NCBI RefSeq assembly: GCF_028689785.1
Contig: NZ_JAQVCN010000029.1
Coordinates: 1 to 60,658, forward strand
Direction: 5' to 3'
Source of the DNA: Zoogloea sp.
Lineage (GTDB): Bacteria > Pseudomonadota > Gammaproteobacteria > Burkholderiales > Rhodocyclaceae
Length of the DNA stretch: 60,658 nt
In this document: positions 52,715 through 60,658 of the stretch, one piece after another
How positions within the stretch are numbered: the first letter of the stretch is position 1
Layout: every line of letters starts with the position of its first letter
Made by a program: the position numbers and the translations under genes
Notes under the pieces: generated by a model
The model's database searches: none
The model's input: only the letters and a program-made list of their open reading frames with translations
Told to the model about the DNA's origin: nothing

Positions 52715-52799
52715 GTGGGGTCGAATTTACTCGACCTGTTCACGCCAGTGACCAGCATGCCGTCGATCCGGCGTCCGAGGCGGGATGAAGCCGCCCCCG
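52715..52799. repeat. Repeat family B (copy 3)
   Basis: It begins GTGGGGTCGAATTTACTCGA and continues CCTGTTCACGCCAGTGACC, aligning with 39103 onwards. It ends against the stop codon of the protease gene. With copy 2 it makes an adjacent pair that fills most of 52531-52800; no gene is present there. Confidence 0.7.
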
Positions 52800-52800
52800 C

Positions 52801-54777
52801 TCATCGGCCCCCGGCCTGCTGACCGGGGCGCTCCAGCTCGATCCGATCCACGACGATATGGGCCGCTTCCACCTGGAGCAGGTCCGGGCCGTCGGCAGGC
52901 GTTGCCCGTGCCGGCAGGGGTGCGGGATCGGCCCGCCGGGTGGGCTCGTGCAGGGAAATCTCGGTGCGGGCCTGGAGGGCCTTGCGGCGGGCGATCTCGC
53001 CGAGCAGGCGGCCGAACTCGGGGTTGGCCGCGATCCGGGCGCGGTGGCGTTCCTCCAGGTGCGGCAGGGTTTCGTCCAGCCCGGCCAGGGTGTCGTAATT
53101 GGCGGCGCGGATGCGCATGAAGGGCAGGGCGTTGTCGAAGCCGGTCTCGCCCGCGGCGTCGTGGGTCGGCAGCATGGGCAGGGCGATGTCGGGCTTCACG
53201 CCGCGCAGTTGGGTGGTGGCGCCGTTGATGCGGAAAAACTGGGCGATGGTGAGCCTGAGCTCGCCGAGCCCCGGAGCAGCTTGGGCGCCCAGGCGTTCGA
53301 GCTTGACCATGCTTTGCACGCTGCCCTTGCCAAAGCTGTTTTCGCCGAGCACGACGCCGCGCCGGTAGTCCTGGATGGCGGCGGCGAAGATCTCCGAGGC
53401 TGAGGCGGAGTGGCGGTCGATGAGCACGGCCAGGGGGCCGCTCCAGGCCATCGCCGGGTCGTGGTCGCCGTTCACCTGAACCCGCCCGTGGCCGTCCCGC
53501 TGCTGTACCACGGGGCCAGTCTCGATGAACAGGCCAGTCAGTTCGATGGCTTCGTCGAGGGCGCCGCCACCGTTGTTGCGCAGGTCCATCACCACCGCGT
53601 CCACGCCCTCGCTGCGTAGCTCGCCAAGCAGGCGCGCCACGTCTCGGGTGGCGCTGCGATAGCCCTTCTCGCCCCGGTTGCGGGCTGTGAAGTCCTGGTA
53701 GAAGGTGGGTAGGGTGATGATGCCGACGCGTCGCCCGTCAGTGATATTGACGACACCTTTGCGTGCGGCCTGGTCTTCCAGCCCGACCGTCTTGCGCACC
53801 AGGGCCACGGTGCGCTGGGTGCCGCCCAGGGTGGCGTCACCGGGCAGCACGTCGAGCCGTACCACCGAGTCGGGGCCACCGCGAACCTTGGCGACGACCT
53901 CGTCAAGGCGCCAGCCCTGCACGTCCTCGATGCGGCCGCGCTCGCCCTGGCCGACCCCGACGATGCGGTCACCCACCTGCAGGCGGCCGGAGCGGGCCGC
54001 CGGGCCGCCCGGGGTCAGCTCGCGGATGGTGGCAAAGTCGTCCTTCTCTTCCAGCATGGCGCCGATGCCCACCAGCGACAGGCGCATGGAGATGTCGAAC
54101 TCGCCGGCGGCGCGGGGGCCCAAGTAGCCGGTATGCGGATCGACGCTGCCGGTGTAGGCCCCCATGAAGATCTGGAATACATCATCGCTCTGCATGCGCG
54201 CCAGGCGCCGTCGGGCGGCAAGGTAGCGGCGCTCCAGGGCGGCGGCAACCCGGGTGTCGTCCTGCCCGGCCAGGCGCAGTTGCAGCCATTCGTGCTTGAG
54301 GCGCTTGCGCCACAGTTCGGCCAGTTCGTCCGGAGAGGTGGCCCAGGGGGCATCCTTGCGGCTCAGCCGGTAGCTCTCGTCCACCTGGAAGTCGAAGCCG
54401 CGACGCAGCAGTGTCAGGGCCCGGGCGAAGGTGGCATCGGCCCGTTCGGCCTGGCGCCGGTAAAGCGCGAAGGGCAGTGCCAGGTCGCGGGACAGGATGG
54501 CGTCGTCGAGGCGGGTGCGGGCTTCTTTCCAGCCATCGATGTCGCTCTGCAGCAGGAACATCCGCTCCGGGTCCAGGGCCCGGATGTAGCGCTCGAAGAT
54601 CTGCTCGGAGCGGGCGTCGTCGAGGGCGGTGGGCAGGTAGTGGGCGTGCCCCAGAAGCTGGGCGGTGTAGCGCGCGGCGTCGGCCTGGCGGGCTTCGGGT
54701 TTGAGGGCCGGCAGGCCGGCTGCGCCGACGCTGCCGAAGGCTGCCACGGCACACAGGCCGCCGACGAGGCGCTTCAT
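52801..54777 (-). CDS. prc: Tail-specific protease Prc/Tsp (paralogue 1)
   Basis: This 658-residue periplasmic serine protease degrades proteins from unstructured C-termini. A short signal peptide is followed by the N-terminal helical domain (FERYIRALDPERMFLLQSDI), a PDZ domain (about 245-330, ELTPGGPAARSGRLQVGDRI) and the S41 core. In the core, VDAVVMDLRNNGGGALDEAI leads to the catalytic Ser in DRHSASASEIFAAAIQDYRR and Lys in GENSFGKGSVQSM, so the Ser-Lys dyad is intact. The C-terminal domain follows from ITLRGVKPDIALP-like sequence. It is a paralogue of the protease at 56554; the two share the order of all domains but differ in the tail. Confidence 0.93.
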   Translation of the reverse strand: MKRLVGGLCAVAAFGSVGAAGLPALKPEARQADAARYTAQLLGHAHYLPTALDDARSEQIFERYIRALDPERMFLLQSDIDGWKEARTRLDDAILSRDLALPFALYRRQAERADATFARALTLLRRGFDFQVDESYRLSRKDAPWATSPDELAELWRKRLKHEWLQLRLAGQDDTRVAAALERRYLAARRRLARMQSDDVFQIFMGAYTGSVDPHTGYLGPRAAGEFDISMRLSLVGIGAMLEEKDDFATIRELTPGGPAARSGRLQVGDRIVGVGQGERGRIEDVQGWRLDEVVAKVRGGPDSVVRLDVLPGDATLGGTQRTVALVRKTVGLEDQAARKGVVNITDGRRVGIITLPTFYQDFTARNRGEKGYRSATRDVARLLGELRSEGVDAVVMDLRNNGGGALDEAIELTGLFIETGPVVQQRDGHGRVQVNGDHDPAMAWSGPLAVLIDRHSASASEIFAAAIQDYRRGVVLGENSFGKGSVQSMVKLERLGAQAAPGLGELRLTIAQFFRINGATTQLRGVKPDIALPMLPTHDAAGETGFDNALPFMRIRAANYDTLAGLDETLPHLEERHRARIAANPEFGRLLGEIARRKALQARTEISLHEPTRRADPAPLPARATPADGPDLLQVEAAHIVVDRIELERPGQQAGGR

Positions 54778-54873
54778 GGAGTCTCCTGCCCGCGGCGGGG
54801 CGCTGGGATGGTGTGCGGTCAGGCTGCCGGCCTCCGGTGCCGTCAGGAGGTTGCAGCCTTGATGGCGGCGGGC

Positions 54874-55347
54874 TCAGTTGGCCGCGGCGCGGGGGGGCGG
54901 GGCGGTGATGCGGGCAACCTTGCCGCCCTGGTCTTCGTAGTCGAGGGAGCCGGCGGCGCCCGCGATCTTGTAGCCCTTGGCGCTGAGCTTGTCGCCGATG
55001 TCCCCGGCCCGGTGGGCGCGGTTGGAGACGGTGATGATGTTGCGGTCCTTGGGGATGTAGGCCAGGTACTTCTCGACTTCGTTGAACTGGACGCTCAGGA
55101 AGATCGGAAAGCTGCCGCGGGTGATGAGTTCGTCGGGGCGGCGCACGTCGAGCACCAGCACTTCGCCGGGCTTGGCCAGCAGGGCGTCGATCTCGGCGCG
55201 GCTGAGCTGTTTGGTCTTGTAGGTCCAGGGCGGGGCGACGTAGGGCTTGGCTGCAGCCGCAGCAGGTTGGGCGGGGGCGGCCTGTTGGGCAAAGACGCTG
55301 GTGGTGCCGGCGGCCAGCAGGGCGGCGAGGAGGAAAGCGGTTTTCAT
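54874..55347 (-). CDS. Exported rhodanese-like protein lacking the catalytic Cys
   Basis: This 157-residue periplasmic protein has a signal peptide (KTAFLLAALLAAGTTSVFAQ), an Ala/Pro linker and a rhodanese domain. LSRAEIDALLAKPGEVLVLD, VRRPDELITRGSFP and a loop IITVSNRAHRAGDIGDKL are in order. The loop position normally held by the active-site Cys (YCRSGxRS) is a Ser here, so sulfur transfer by a persulfide is not expected. A binding or structural role is likelier. ATG 55347 is set by the signal peptide. A sigma-54-like element lies 56 nt upstream of the ATG. The downstream protease is 96 bp away. Confidence 0.88.
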   Translation of the reverse strand: MKTAFLLAALLAAGTTSVFAQQAAPAQPAAAAAKPYVAPPWTYKTKQLSRAEIDALLAKPGEVLVLDVRRPDELITRGSFPIFLSVQFNEVEKYLAYIPKDRNIITVSNRAHRAGDIGDKLSAKGYKIAGAAGSLDYEDQGGKVARITAPPPRAAAN

Positions 55348-55413
55348 GATGTCTTTCTTGGCTGAATATGAAATGTCGGGAGGCGCCTGGCGACGCATCC
55401 TCCGGTCGTGAGT

Positions 55414-55429
55414 TGCAACATTCGCGCCG
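55414..55429 (-). promoter_or_regulatory. Sigma-54-like element upstream of the rhodanese-like gene
   Basis: The minus strand reads CGGCGCGAATGTTGCA: GG-N10-GC with a perfect TTGCA and two differences in the -24 block. The predicted start is near 55403, a 56-nt leader. Moderate support only, since GC-rich DNA produces partial matches. Confidence 0.35.
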
Positions 55430-55525
55430 GCTTGGCGAAGACGAGGCAGTCGGGCAAGGTCTTGATCCGTAGGGGGGCTTCCTGTTCGGCGCGGAGGGCG
55501 GCCGAGCCTGGCTGTTGCCTGCTCA

Positions 55526-55699
55526 TCAGGCCTGTGCGGCGGGCTGTTGCGCCCCGTGCATGGGGGCGAGACGGGCTTGCACCGGGATGGGGGGCGGTTT
55601 GCGCCGCCCGCGGTGGGGCCGGCTGGGCAGAAGCACCTCCATGAAGGCATGCCAGAAGGCAAACCACGGTGGTGTGGGGTGTGTGTTGGTGGGTTTCAT
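55526..55699 (-). CDS. Possible small protein (57 aa)
   Basis: ATG 55699, with GAGGAG ten nt upstream, opens a 57-residue frame: MKPTNTHPTPPWFAFWHAFM, then EVLLPSRPHRGRRKP and a Pro/Ala-rich tail. The WFAFWHAFMEVLLP helix is strongly amphipathic, which would suit a membrane-associated microprotein. There is no homology I can name, and the region 55348-56005 is otherwise promoter DNA, so this may be spurious. Confidence 0.3.
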   Translation of the reverse strand: MKPTNTHPTPPWFAFWHAFMEVLLPSRPHRGRRKPPPIPVQARLAPMHGAQQPAAQA

Positions 55700-55949
55700 G
55701 TTGCGTAGGCTCCTCGCTGGATTGCCTCCCTTTTGCAAGTCCGGGGCCAGCTTTCATCCGGCACCGGCAAAGCATGTGCGGGCCCGGGATGAGCGCGGTT
55801 TGCGTGGCATCGGCAGATGCCGGAGGGGCTTGGGGGACGAGGCTTGAGCTGCTGCGTGCCGAACACCCGGGCAACGGAATGTCTGCGATCGCAGCAGCCG
55901 GGGGTGTGGTGACCACCGGCGGAAGGCCGGTCGGCGGGCTTGCGCAGAC

Positions 55950-55965
55950 CGGCCCGATCCTTGCA
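55950..55965 (+). promoter_or_regulatory. Sigma-54-like element upstream of the SnoaL-like gene
   Basis: The plus strand reads CGGCCCGATCCTTGCA: GG-N10-GC with a perfect TTGCA and two mismatches in the -24 block. The predicted start is near 55976, a 30-nt leader before ATG 56006. It faces the element at 55414-55429, which points the other way. Confidence 0.35.
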
Positions 55966-56005
55966 CGCTGTCCGGGCTTTCCCTTTTCCTTCAGGTAATC
56001 GTCCG

Positions 56006-56494
56006 ATGAAAATCCGTTTTGTGTTCTTGCTGCTCGTGGGTGGCCTGCTTTTGGGGGGCCGTGTCGCGGCTCAGGTGCCGGTCCAGGGCGAAGCCGACCA
56101 CGCCCGCCTGCTCGCCAGCCCCGACCCCCGCCTCGCCGCCAACAAGCGGCTGGTGTATGACTTCTGGCGGGAGGTTTTCGAGGGCGGCCATCTGGACCGG
56201 GCCGAGCACTACCTGGCCGAGTCCTACATTCAGCACAACCCGCGGGTTCCGACGGGCCGTGCGGCCTTCGTGGAGTTCTTCGGCAAGCGCGTCAAAGCGG
56301 TGCCGATCGAGGCCCGGGTGCGTACGCCCCTCGTCAGCATCGTGGCGGAGGGTGATCTGGTCAGCCTCGCTTTCGTGCGGGAGTACCCGGACCCGAGGGC
56401 TCCCGGCAAGACCTATACCTCCACCTGGTTCGACCTCTTCCGCATCCAGGACGGCAGGATCGTCGAACACTGGGACGCCGCGACCCTGCCCTGA
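56006..56494 (+). CDS. Exported SnoaL-like (NTF2-fold) protein
   Basis: This 162-residue protein has a signal peptide that ends RVAAQ (about residue 23) and an alpha+beta-barrel domain. NKRLVYDFWREVFEGGHLDR, YLAESYIQHNPRVPTGRAAF and FDLFRIQDGRIVEHWDAAT are the SnoaL-like signature, including QHNP and the final EHWD. Family members are cyclases, isomerases or hydrolases, or simply ligand-binding proteins. The secreted form is common in Proteobacteria and has no assigned reaction. It is a single gene between divergent and convergent neighbours. ATG 56006 fits the signal peptide. Confidence 0.9.
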   Translation: MKIRFVFLLLVGGLLLGGRVAAQVPVQGEADHARLLASPDPRLAANKRLVYDFWREVFEGGHLDRAEHYLAESYIQHNPRVPTGRAAFVEFFGKRVKAVPIEARVRTPLVSIVAEGDLVSLAFVREYPDPRAPGKTYTSTWFDLFRIQDGRIVEHWDAATLP

Positions 56495-56553
56495 GCATCG
56501 CCAGCCCTCGGGGGGAGCGGATGAACGCGACCCCGCGAACAGGCCCGGGCGGG

Positions 56554-58632
56554 CTACCGGCTGGCCTGTTTTGCGGTCTGCAGGGTGGCGGCGTCGGCGA
56601 CGATGTGGACGGCTTCGTCGAGAGGGGTGTCCTTGCGGCCCTTCAGTGCTTTCTCGGAGTCGATTTCGGCCTTCAGGCTGCGTTCTCCGGACTGCAGGCC
56701 GTCGTCGCGGAGGGCGGCGGCGTCCTGGGTGTTGCGGCTGCGGAGGCGGGCTTCGCGGGCGTCCTTCTCCTTGCGGCGCTCGGCTTCGACCAGGGACAGG
56801 CTGCGCAGGGCCTTGAGGCGGAGGGCCTCGGCGACATCTTCCTGTAGTTCCTTGAAGGCCTTGTCATTGCGGATGCGGGCGTCGTGGCGGCGCTGGAGTT
56901 CGGGCAGGATCGGGCCCAGGGTGCCGGCGGGGGTGAAGCGGGCGGCAGGGATCTGGCGCCAGGGCAGGGCGTTGTCGAAGGCGGCCTCGCCAAACTCCGC
57001 GTCGTCGAAGGCCGAGGGGAAACGGATGTCGGGGGTCACGCCCCTGAGTTGGGTGGTGCCGCCATTGACCCGGAAGAACTGGGCGATGGTCATCTTCAGC
57101 TCGCCGTAGCGGGGCGTGTCGTTGCGGGCGATCTGGTCGAGGTTGATGAGGGACTGGACGGTGCCCTTGCCGAAGCTGGTCTCGCCGACGATGACGGCGC
57201 GCCCGTAGTCCTGCAGGGCGGCGGCAAGGATCTCGGAGGCCGAGGCGGAGCCCCGGTTGATCATCACCGCCATGGGGCCGTCCCAGGCGGTGCCGGCCTT
57301 CTCGTCGCTCTCCACCTCGATCTTGCCGTCGGCCCGGCGCTGCTGCACGACGGGGCCGGTGTCGATGAACAGGCCGGTCAGCTCGACGGCTTCGCGCAGG
57401 GAGCCGCCGCCATTGTTGCGCAGGTCGAGGATCAGGCCGTCCACCTTCTCTGCTTTCAGTTCGTCGATCAGGCGGGCCACGTCGCGGCTGGCGCTGCGGT
57501 AGTCCTTGTCGCCGCTGCGGCGGCCCTGGAAGTCTTCGTAGAAGCCGGGCAAGGTGATGACGCCGATGCGCGGGCCGCTGTCGCCGGGGCCGGCGTTGAG
57601 CACCTTCTTCTTCGCCGCCTGCTCTTCGAGGCGGATGGTGTCGCGGACCAGGGTGATCTGCCGGTGGGCGCCGTCGGGGCCGGCGTCGGCGGGCAGGATG
57701 TCGAGCACCACCTGGGTGTCCTTGGTGCCGCGGATCAGTTTGACCACTTCATCCACCCGGTTGCCGACCACGTCGGTGAGGGGGGTGCCGGGCCCCTGGC
57801 CCACGCCGACGATGCGGTCGCCCACGGCCAGCTTGCCGGAGCGCGCCGCCGGGCCGCCGGGGGACAGCTCGCGGACGGTGATGTACTCGTCCCGCTCCTG
57901 CAGCACCGCGCCGATGCCTACCAGGGACAGGCGCATGGTGATGTCGAAGGAATCCGCCGAGCCCCGGCCCAGGTAGCTGGTGTGGGGCTCGATGGTGCCG
58001 GTGTAGGCGTTCATGAAGATCTGGAAGACGTCGTCACCGCGCACCCGACGGCTGCGGGCAAGGGCGTTGTCGTAGCGCTTGCCCAGGGTTTCGCGGATGG
58101 TCTTGTCGTCCTGGCCGGCGAGCTTGAGGCGCAGCCAGTCGTTCTTGACGCGCTTGCGCCACAGGTCGCGGGCCTCGGCGTCGTCGGCTGGCCAGGGGGC
58201 TTTGCTGCGGTCGAGGGCGATGCTTTCCGGGGTGGTGAAGTCGAAGCCGGCATCGAGGAGGCTGCGGGCATAGACGAGGCGTTCGGCGTTGCGCGCGGCG
58301 AGGCGTTCGTGGATGGCGAAGGGGGCGTCGAGGCGTCCCAGCAGGATGGCGTCGTCGAGGGTGGTGCGCCAGGGGGCGAAGGCTTCGATGTCGGCCCGGG
58401 TGAAGTAGAGATGCTCCGGATCGAGGTCTTTCAGGTAGCGCTCGAAGATGCGCGCCGACAGGGCGTCGTCGAGGGGCTGAATGGCGTAGTGGTAGCGGCT
58501 CAGGAACATCGACCCCAGGTAGGCGGCCTGGGCCTGCTCCGGCGTGGGCAGGAGGCGTGGCGGGGCGTCGTCGGCATGGAGCGGGGCGGCGAAGGCGAGG
58601 GCCAGCAGGGTGCCGAGCAGGAGGCGTTTCAT
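56554..58632 (-). CDS. prc: Tail-specific protease Prc/Tsp (paralogue 2)
   Basis: This 692-residue periplasmic S41 protease has the same plan as the one at 52801. After the signal peptide (LLLGTLLALAFAAPLHA) come FERYLKDLDPEHLYFTRADI, the PDZ domain (ELSPGGPAARSGKLAVGDRI) and VDGLILDLRNNGGGSLREAV. The catalytic Ser is in NRGSASASEILAAALQDYGR and the Lys in GETSFGKGTVQSL. The C-terminal domain has a long charged helix (about 595-650, LRLKALRSLSLVEAERRKEK). Of the two it is closer to canonical Tsp. A cytochrome b561 gene lies 39 bp upstream on the same strand and is probably co-transcribed. Confidence 0.95.
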   Translation of the reverse strand: MKRLLLGTLLALAFAAPLHADDAPPRLLPTPEQAQAAYLGSMFLSRYHYAIQPLDDALSARIFERYLKDLDPEHLYFTRADIEAFAPWRTTLDDAILLGRLDAPFAIHERLAARNAERLVYARSLLDAGFDFTTPESIALDRSKAPWPADDAEARDLWRKRVKNDWLRLKLAGQDDKTIRETLGKRYDNALARSRRVRGDDVFQIFMNAYTGTIEPHTSYLGRGSADSFDITMRLSLVGIGAVLQERDEYITVRELSPGGPAARSGKLAVGDRIVGVGQGPGTPLTDVVGNRVDEVVKLIRGTKDTQVVLDILPADAGPDGAHRQITLVRDTIRLEEQAAKKKVLNAGPGDSGPRIGVITLPGFYEDFQGRRSGDKDYRSASRDVARLIDELKAEKVDGLILDLRNNGGGSLREAVELTGLFIDTGPVVQQRRADGKIEVESDEKAGTAWDGPMAVMINRGSASASEILAAALQDYGRAVIVGETSFGKGTVQSLINLDQIARNDTPRYGELKMTIAQFFRVNGGTTQLRGVTPDIRFPSAFDDAEFGEAAFDNALPWRQIPAARFTPAGTLGPILPELQRRHDARIRNDKAFKELQEDVAEALRLKALRSLSLVEAERRKEKDAREARLRSRNTQDAAALRDDGLQSGERSLKAEIDSEKALKGRKDTPLDEAVHIVADAATLQTAKQASR

Positions 58633-58671
58633 GGGGTGGATGTCCTGAACGTGGGGCGGGGGAGGGGCAGC

Positions 58672-59379
58672 TTACCAGGCGGGGGCCGCCGAGGTGGCCG
58701 GGGCTGGCGCGGGGGCGGGCAGCAGGGCGCCGGCCGCGGACAGGCCCGCAGCGCTGGCGATGAGGGCCGCCACCAGGAAGGCCACCAGTCCGCCGCCCCG
58801 CCGCGTGCCGGGGGCGGGGCTGTGGCGCTGGGTCGGGTTGCTGGGGGTCCAGCCGGTGAGCATGGGCTTCACGAGGTTCTCTTTTTTGACGTGCAGGTAG
58901 AACACGATGGCCCCCACATGCAGCGCGATCAGGGCCAGGAGCCCATTCTGCAGCCATGCGTGCCAGGTGTGGAAGCGGTCGGAGAGGTCTTTGCCTACCC
59001 AGTCGGCGAAGGGGCCCTGATAGGCGATGTCGTCATTGGTGAACAGGCCGGTGGCGGCCTGGGCGCCGATGAGGCCGAGCAGAGCCAGCACCGACAGGGC
59101 GCCAATGGGGTTGTGGCCGATACCGCGCCATTCGCCTCGCAGATAGGCGCGAATGGCGCCGGGCCCGCGCACGAAGCTGGTGAAGCGCGCGGTGGCGGTG
59201 CCGATGAAGCCCCACACGATGCGGAACACCACCAGCCCGACAATGAAGAAGCCGGCCCGACCATGCCAGTCGATGAGGTTGCCGCCGAGGGTGCCGGACA
59301 CGTAGGCGAAGGCGATGCTGGCGACGAGCAGCCAGTGGAAGAGGCGGATGGGCAGATCCCAGACACGTTGGCGATGCAT
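58672..59379 (-). CDS. Cytochrome b561 (Ni/Fe-hydrogenase b-subunit type)
   Basis: This 235-residue inner-membrane dihaem protein begins QRVWDLPIRLFHWLLVASIA, the typical VWDxxxRxxHW first helix with a haem His. The second helix has DWHGRAGFFIVGLVVFRIVW. The pair FHTWHAWLQNGLLALIALHV and AIVFYLHVKKENLVKPMLTG supplies the remaining His ligands. A poorly conserved fifth helix and Ala/Pro tail end the protein. Genes for this type are often next to cytochrome c' genes. Here cycP is about 6 kb away, with the protease paralogues between, which suggests that an insertion or duplication split the pair. Confidence 0.93.
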   Translation of the reverse strand: MHRQRVWDLPIRLFHWLLVASIAFAYVSGTLGGNLIDWHGRAGFFIVGLVVFRIVWGFIGTATARFTSFVRGPGAIRAYLRGEWRGIGHNPIGALSVLALLGLIGAQAATGLFTNDDIAYQGPFADWVGKDLSDRFHTWHAWLQNGLLALIALHVGAIVFYLHVKKENLVKPMLTGWTPSNPTQRHSPAPGTRRGGGLVAFLVAALIASAAGLSAAGALLPAPAPAPATSAAPAW

Positions 59380-59498
59380 GTGATGACTCCGGAAAGGGGA
59401 AGAGGGAAGGGCTCAGAGGGTGTTACTGAGCGGAAGCGCCTGTGGAAAGGCGGCGCCGGCCAGGGTGGGCAACGGAAAGCGGATTCATCTGCATCCTC

Positions 59499-60658
59499 TC
59501 AGGGCTGGCCGCCGCCGGTGGCCTTGAACAGGGCCACGCTGCCGGTGAGGCGGCGGACCAGGATGTCCAGGCGGGCGCGTTCGGCGTTGAGGGCGACGGT
59601 CTGGGCGCTGGTGACGTTGAGGTAGCTCACGGTGCCGGCCAGGTATTGGTTATTGACCAGCGTCAGGGATTCGGTGGCGGCGGCCAGGGCGTCGGCCTGG
59701 GCCTGGGCTTCGGCTTCCAGGATGCGCAGGGCGGCGAGGTTGTCCTCCACCTCCTGGAAGGCGGTGAGAACGGTCTGGCGGTAGCTGGCCACGCTTTCGT
59801 CCCAGCTGGCGATGGCCTGGGCCTTGCGCGCCGAGCGGGCGCCGGCGTCGAACACGCTGAGGGCAAGGTTGGGGCCGAGGGACCAGAACTGGTTGGGCAG
59901 GGACAGCACCCGGGCCAGGGCCGCGCTCTGGGTGCCGACGGTGGCGCCCAGGGTGAGGGTCGGGAAGAAGGCGGCCTGGGCTACGCCGATCTGGGCGTTG
60001 GCGGCGGCCACCCGGCGTTCGGCGGCGGCGATGTCGGGGCGGCGTTCGAGCAAGGTGGAGGGCAGCAGGCCCGGCACGGGCGGCAGGTCGGGCAGGCGGG
60101 TGGTGGGCGGCAGGGCCAGATCAGCCGGCGGGCGCCCGGTGAGCACGGCCAGGGCGTGCTCCAGCTGGCGGCGCTGGATGCCCAGGTCGATGAGCTGGGC
60201 CTGGGCCGTCTTCAGCTGGGCCTGGGCCTGGGTGACGTCGGCCCGGGCGGCGACGCCAGCGTCGAAACGGTTGCGGGTGATCTCGCCGGAGCGGGTGTAG
60301 GCGGCCACCGTGCGTTCGAGCAGGGCGTGCTGGGCGTCGTTGATGCGCAGTTGCAGGTAGGCCTGGGTGACGGCGGCCTGGGTGCTCAGGCGGGCGGCCT
60401 GCAGGTCGGCGGCACTGGCGGCAGCGCTGGCCTGGGCGGCCTCGCCGCTGCGGGCGATGCGGCCCCACAGGTCGGGCTCCCAGCTGGCGGCGAGGCTCAG
60501 GCGGCTGGTGTTGCGGATGGGGGCGCCGGCGCTGGCCGTGGTGCCGCCGGTAGTGGTGGTGCTCACGCCCTGGCTGCGGGTCACGCCGGCGCTGGCGTTG
60601 AGGGTGGGAAACTGTGCCGCCTGGGCGGCGTCGAGCAGGGCGCTGGCCTGGCGGTAGC
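59499..60658 (-). CDS. RND outer-membrane efflux factor, NodT/OprM type (5' end outside window)
   Basis: The frame stays open to the right edge of the window, so the N-terminal signal and lipobox are missing. The visible part is the TolC-like fold with repeated features: ASWEPDLWGRIARSGEAAQA (the family's DLWG motif), AYLQLRINDAQHALLERTVA and RNRFDAGVAARADVTQAQAQ in the first half. RPDIAAAERRVAAANAQIGV, VFDAGARSARKAQAIASWDE and NNQYLAGTVSYLNVTSAQTV follow in the second. It forms the outer-membrane exit duct of tripartite pumps. Adaptor and pump genes may follow beyond the window; it could also serve the RND pair at 40550-45000, which lacks its own outer-membrane factor. Confidence 0.93.
   Translation of the reverse strand, partial: YRQASALLDAAQAAQFPTLNASAGVTRSQGVSTTTTGGTTASAGAPIRNTSRLSLAASWEPDLWGRIARSGEAAQASAAASAADLQAARLSTQAAVTQAYLQLRINDAQHALLERTVAAYTRSGEITRNRFDAGVAARADVTQAQAQLKTAQAQLIDLGIQRRQLEHALAVLTGRPPADLALPPTTRLPDLPPVPGLLPSTLLERRPDIAAAERRVAAANAQIGVAQAAFFPTLTLGATVGTQSAALARVLSLPNQFWSLGPNLALSVFDAGARSARKAQAIASWDESVASYRQTVLTAFQEVEDNLAALRILEAEAQAQADALAAATESLTLVNNQYLAGTVSYLNVTSAQTVALNAERARLDILVRRLTGSVALFKATGGGQP

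Noticed and set aside
55408-55998. Plus-strand ORFs upstream of the SnoaL-like gene
   Set aside because: Arg/Gly/Ala-rich translations typical of non-coding GC-rich DNA; no ribosome sites.
1-60658. CRISPR arrays, tRNA and rRNA genes
   Set aside because: No regularly spaced direct repeats and no cloverleaf or rRNA-like sequence were seen in any intergenic gap.

Overview
The window is GC-rich, densely coded DNA typical of a betaproteobacterium. The gene content (EpsC-type serine acetyltransferase behind cysK, cytochrome c', cytochrome b561, tail-specific proteases, many periplasmic redox proteins) fits Rhodocyclales, for example an Azospira-like organism. That placement is inference; no rRNA or tRNA was found to anchor it.

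Layout. 1-5840: end of a metallo-beta-lactamase-fold hydrolase, the sulfate-binding protein gene sbp, a small serine hydrolase, and a translationally coupled cysK-cysE-XRE regulator operon. 5860-12608: a FadL-type outer-membrane channel, an AraC regulator, then a tightly overlapping operon of a CMD/AhpD-like protein, an acyl-CoA-dehydrogenase-like flavoprotein and a complete SsuABC/TauABC-type ABC importer. This is the composition of organosulfur acquisition loci. 12612-13424: a degenerate EAL protein. 13694-18900 (minus): PepSY membrane protein, secreted lectin-like protein, DsbD/ScsB-like reductase and a redoxin. 19233-25189 (minus): two paralogous TonB-dependent receptors with unusual N-terminal coiled coils. 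25835-31123 (plus): DUF1549/DUF1553 haem protein, DUF1501 protein, exported peroxiredoxin and dihaem cytochrome c, a set better known from Planctomycetes and Verrucomicrobia. 31346-31965: a cytochrome c'-like protein and a small, perhaps truncated ORF. 31935-34937: a block of different character (ABC exporter, cytochrome b561, gene remnant), then an EmrE-type exporter. 35735-39059: a third TonB receptor and a class II amidotransferase. 39103-40528: a MITE-like element beside a broken lipoprotein hydrolase and two small exported or membrane proteins. 40550-45000: an RND efflux pair. 45275-49821: an arylsulfatase followed directly by an octahaem cytochrome-TPR protein. 50085-52530: SMP-30/gluconolactonase, dienelactone hydrolase and cytochrome c'. 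52801-60658: two tail-specific protease paralogues, a rhodanese lacking its catalytic Cys, a SnoaL-like protein, cytochrome b561 and the 3' part of an outer-membrane efflux factor.

The main discovery is at promoter level. Near-consensus sigma-54 (-24/-12) elements, TGGCACG-N4-TTGCA-like, sit 28-57 nt upstream of both coiled-coil TonB receptors, the third TonB receptor, the PepSY operon, the sulfatase-octahaem operon and the SMP-30 operon. One more lies 144 nt upstream of the DUF1549 operon. Weaker ones flank the rhodanese and SnoaL genes. No sigma-54 activator lies in the window. Because SfnR-type sigma-54 activators control organosulfur scavenging in Pseudomonas, and because sulfate, sulfonate and sulfate-ester functions cluster here, I propose that much of this window is a sigma-54-linked nutrient-scavenging region (most likely sulfur) using a DUF1549/DUF1501 surface system. 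The sequence motifs are directly visible; the substrate is a hypothesis.

Three dispersed repeat types (a 60-bp intergenic repeat, an 80-bp element with a 14-bp perfect inverted repeat in one copy, and a 190-bp MITE-like element) mark the junctions between several blocks.
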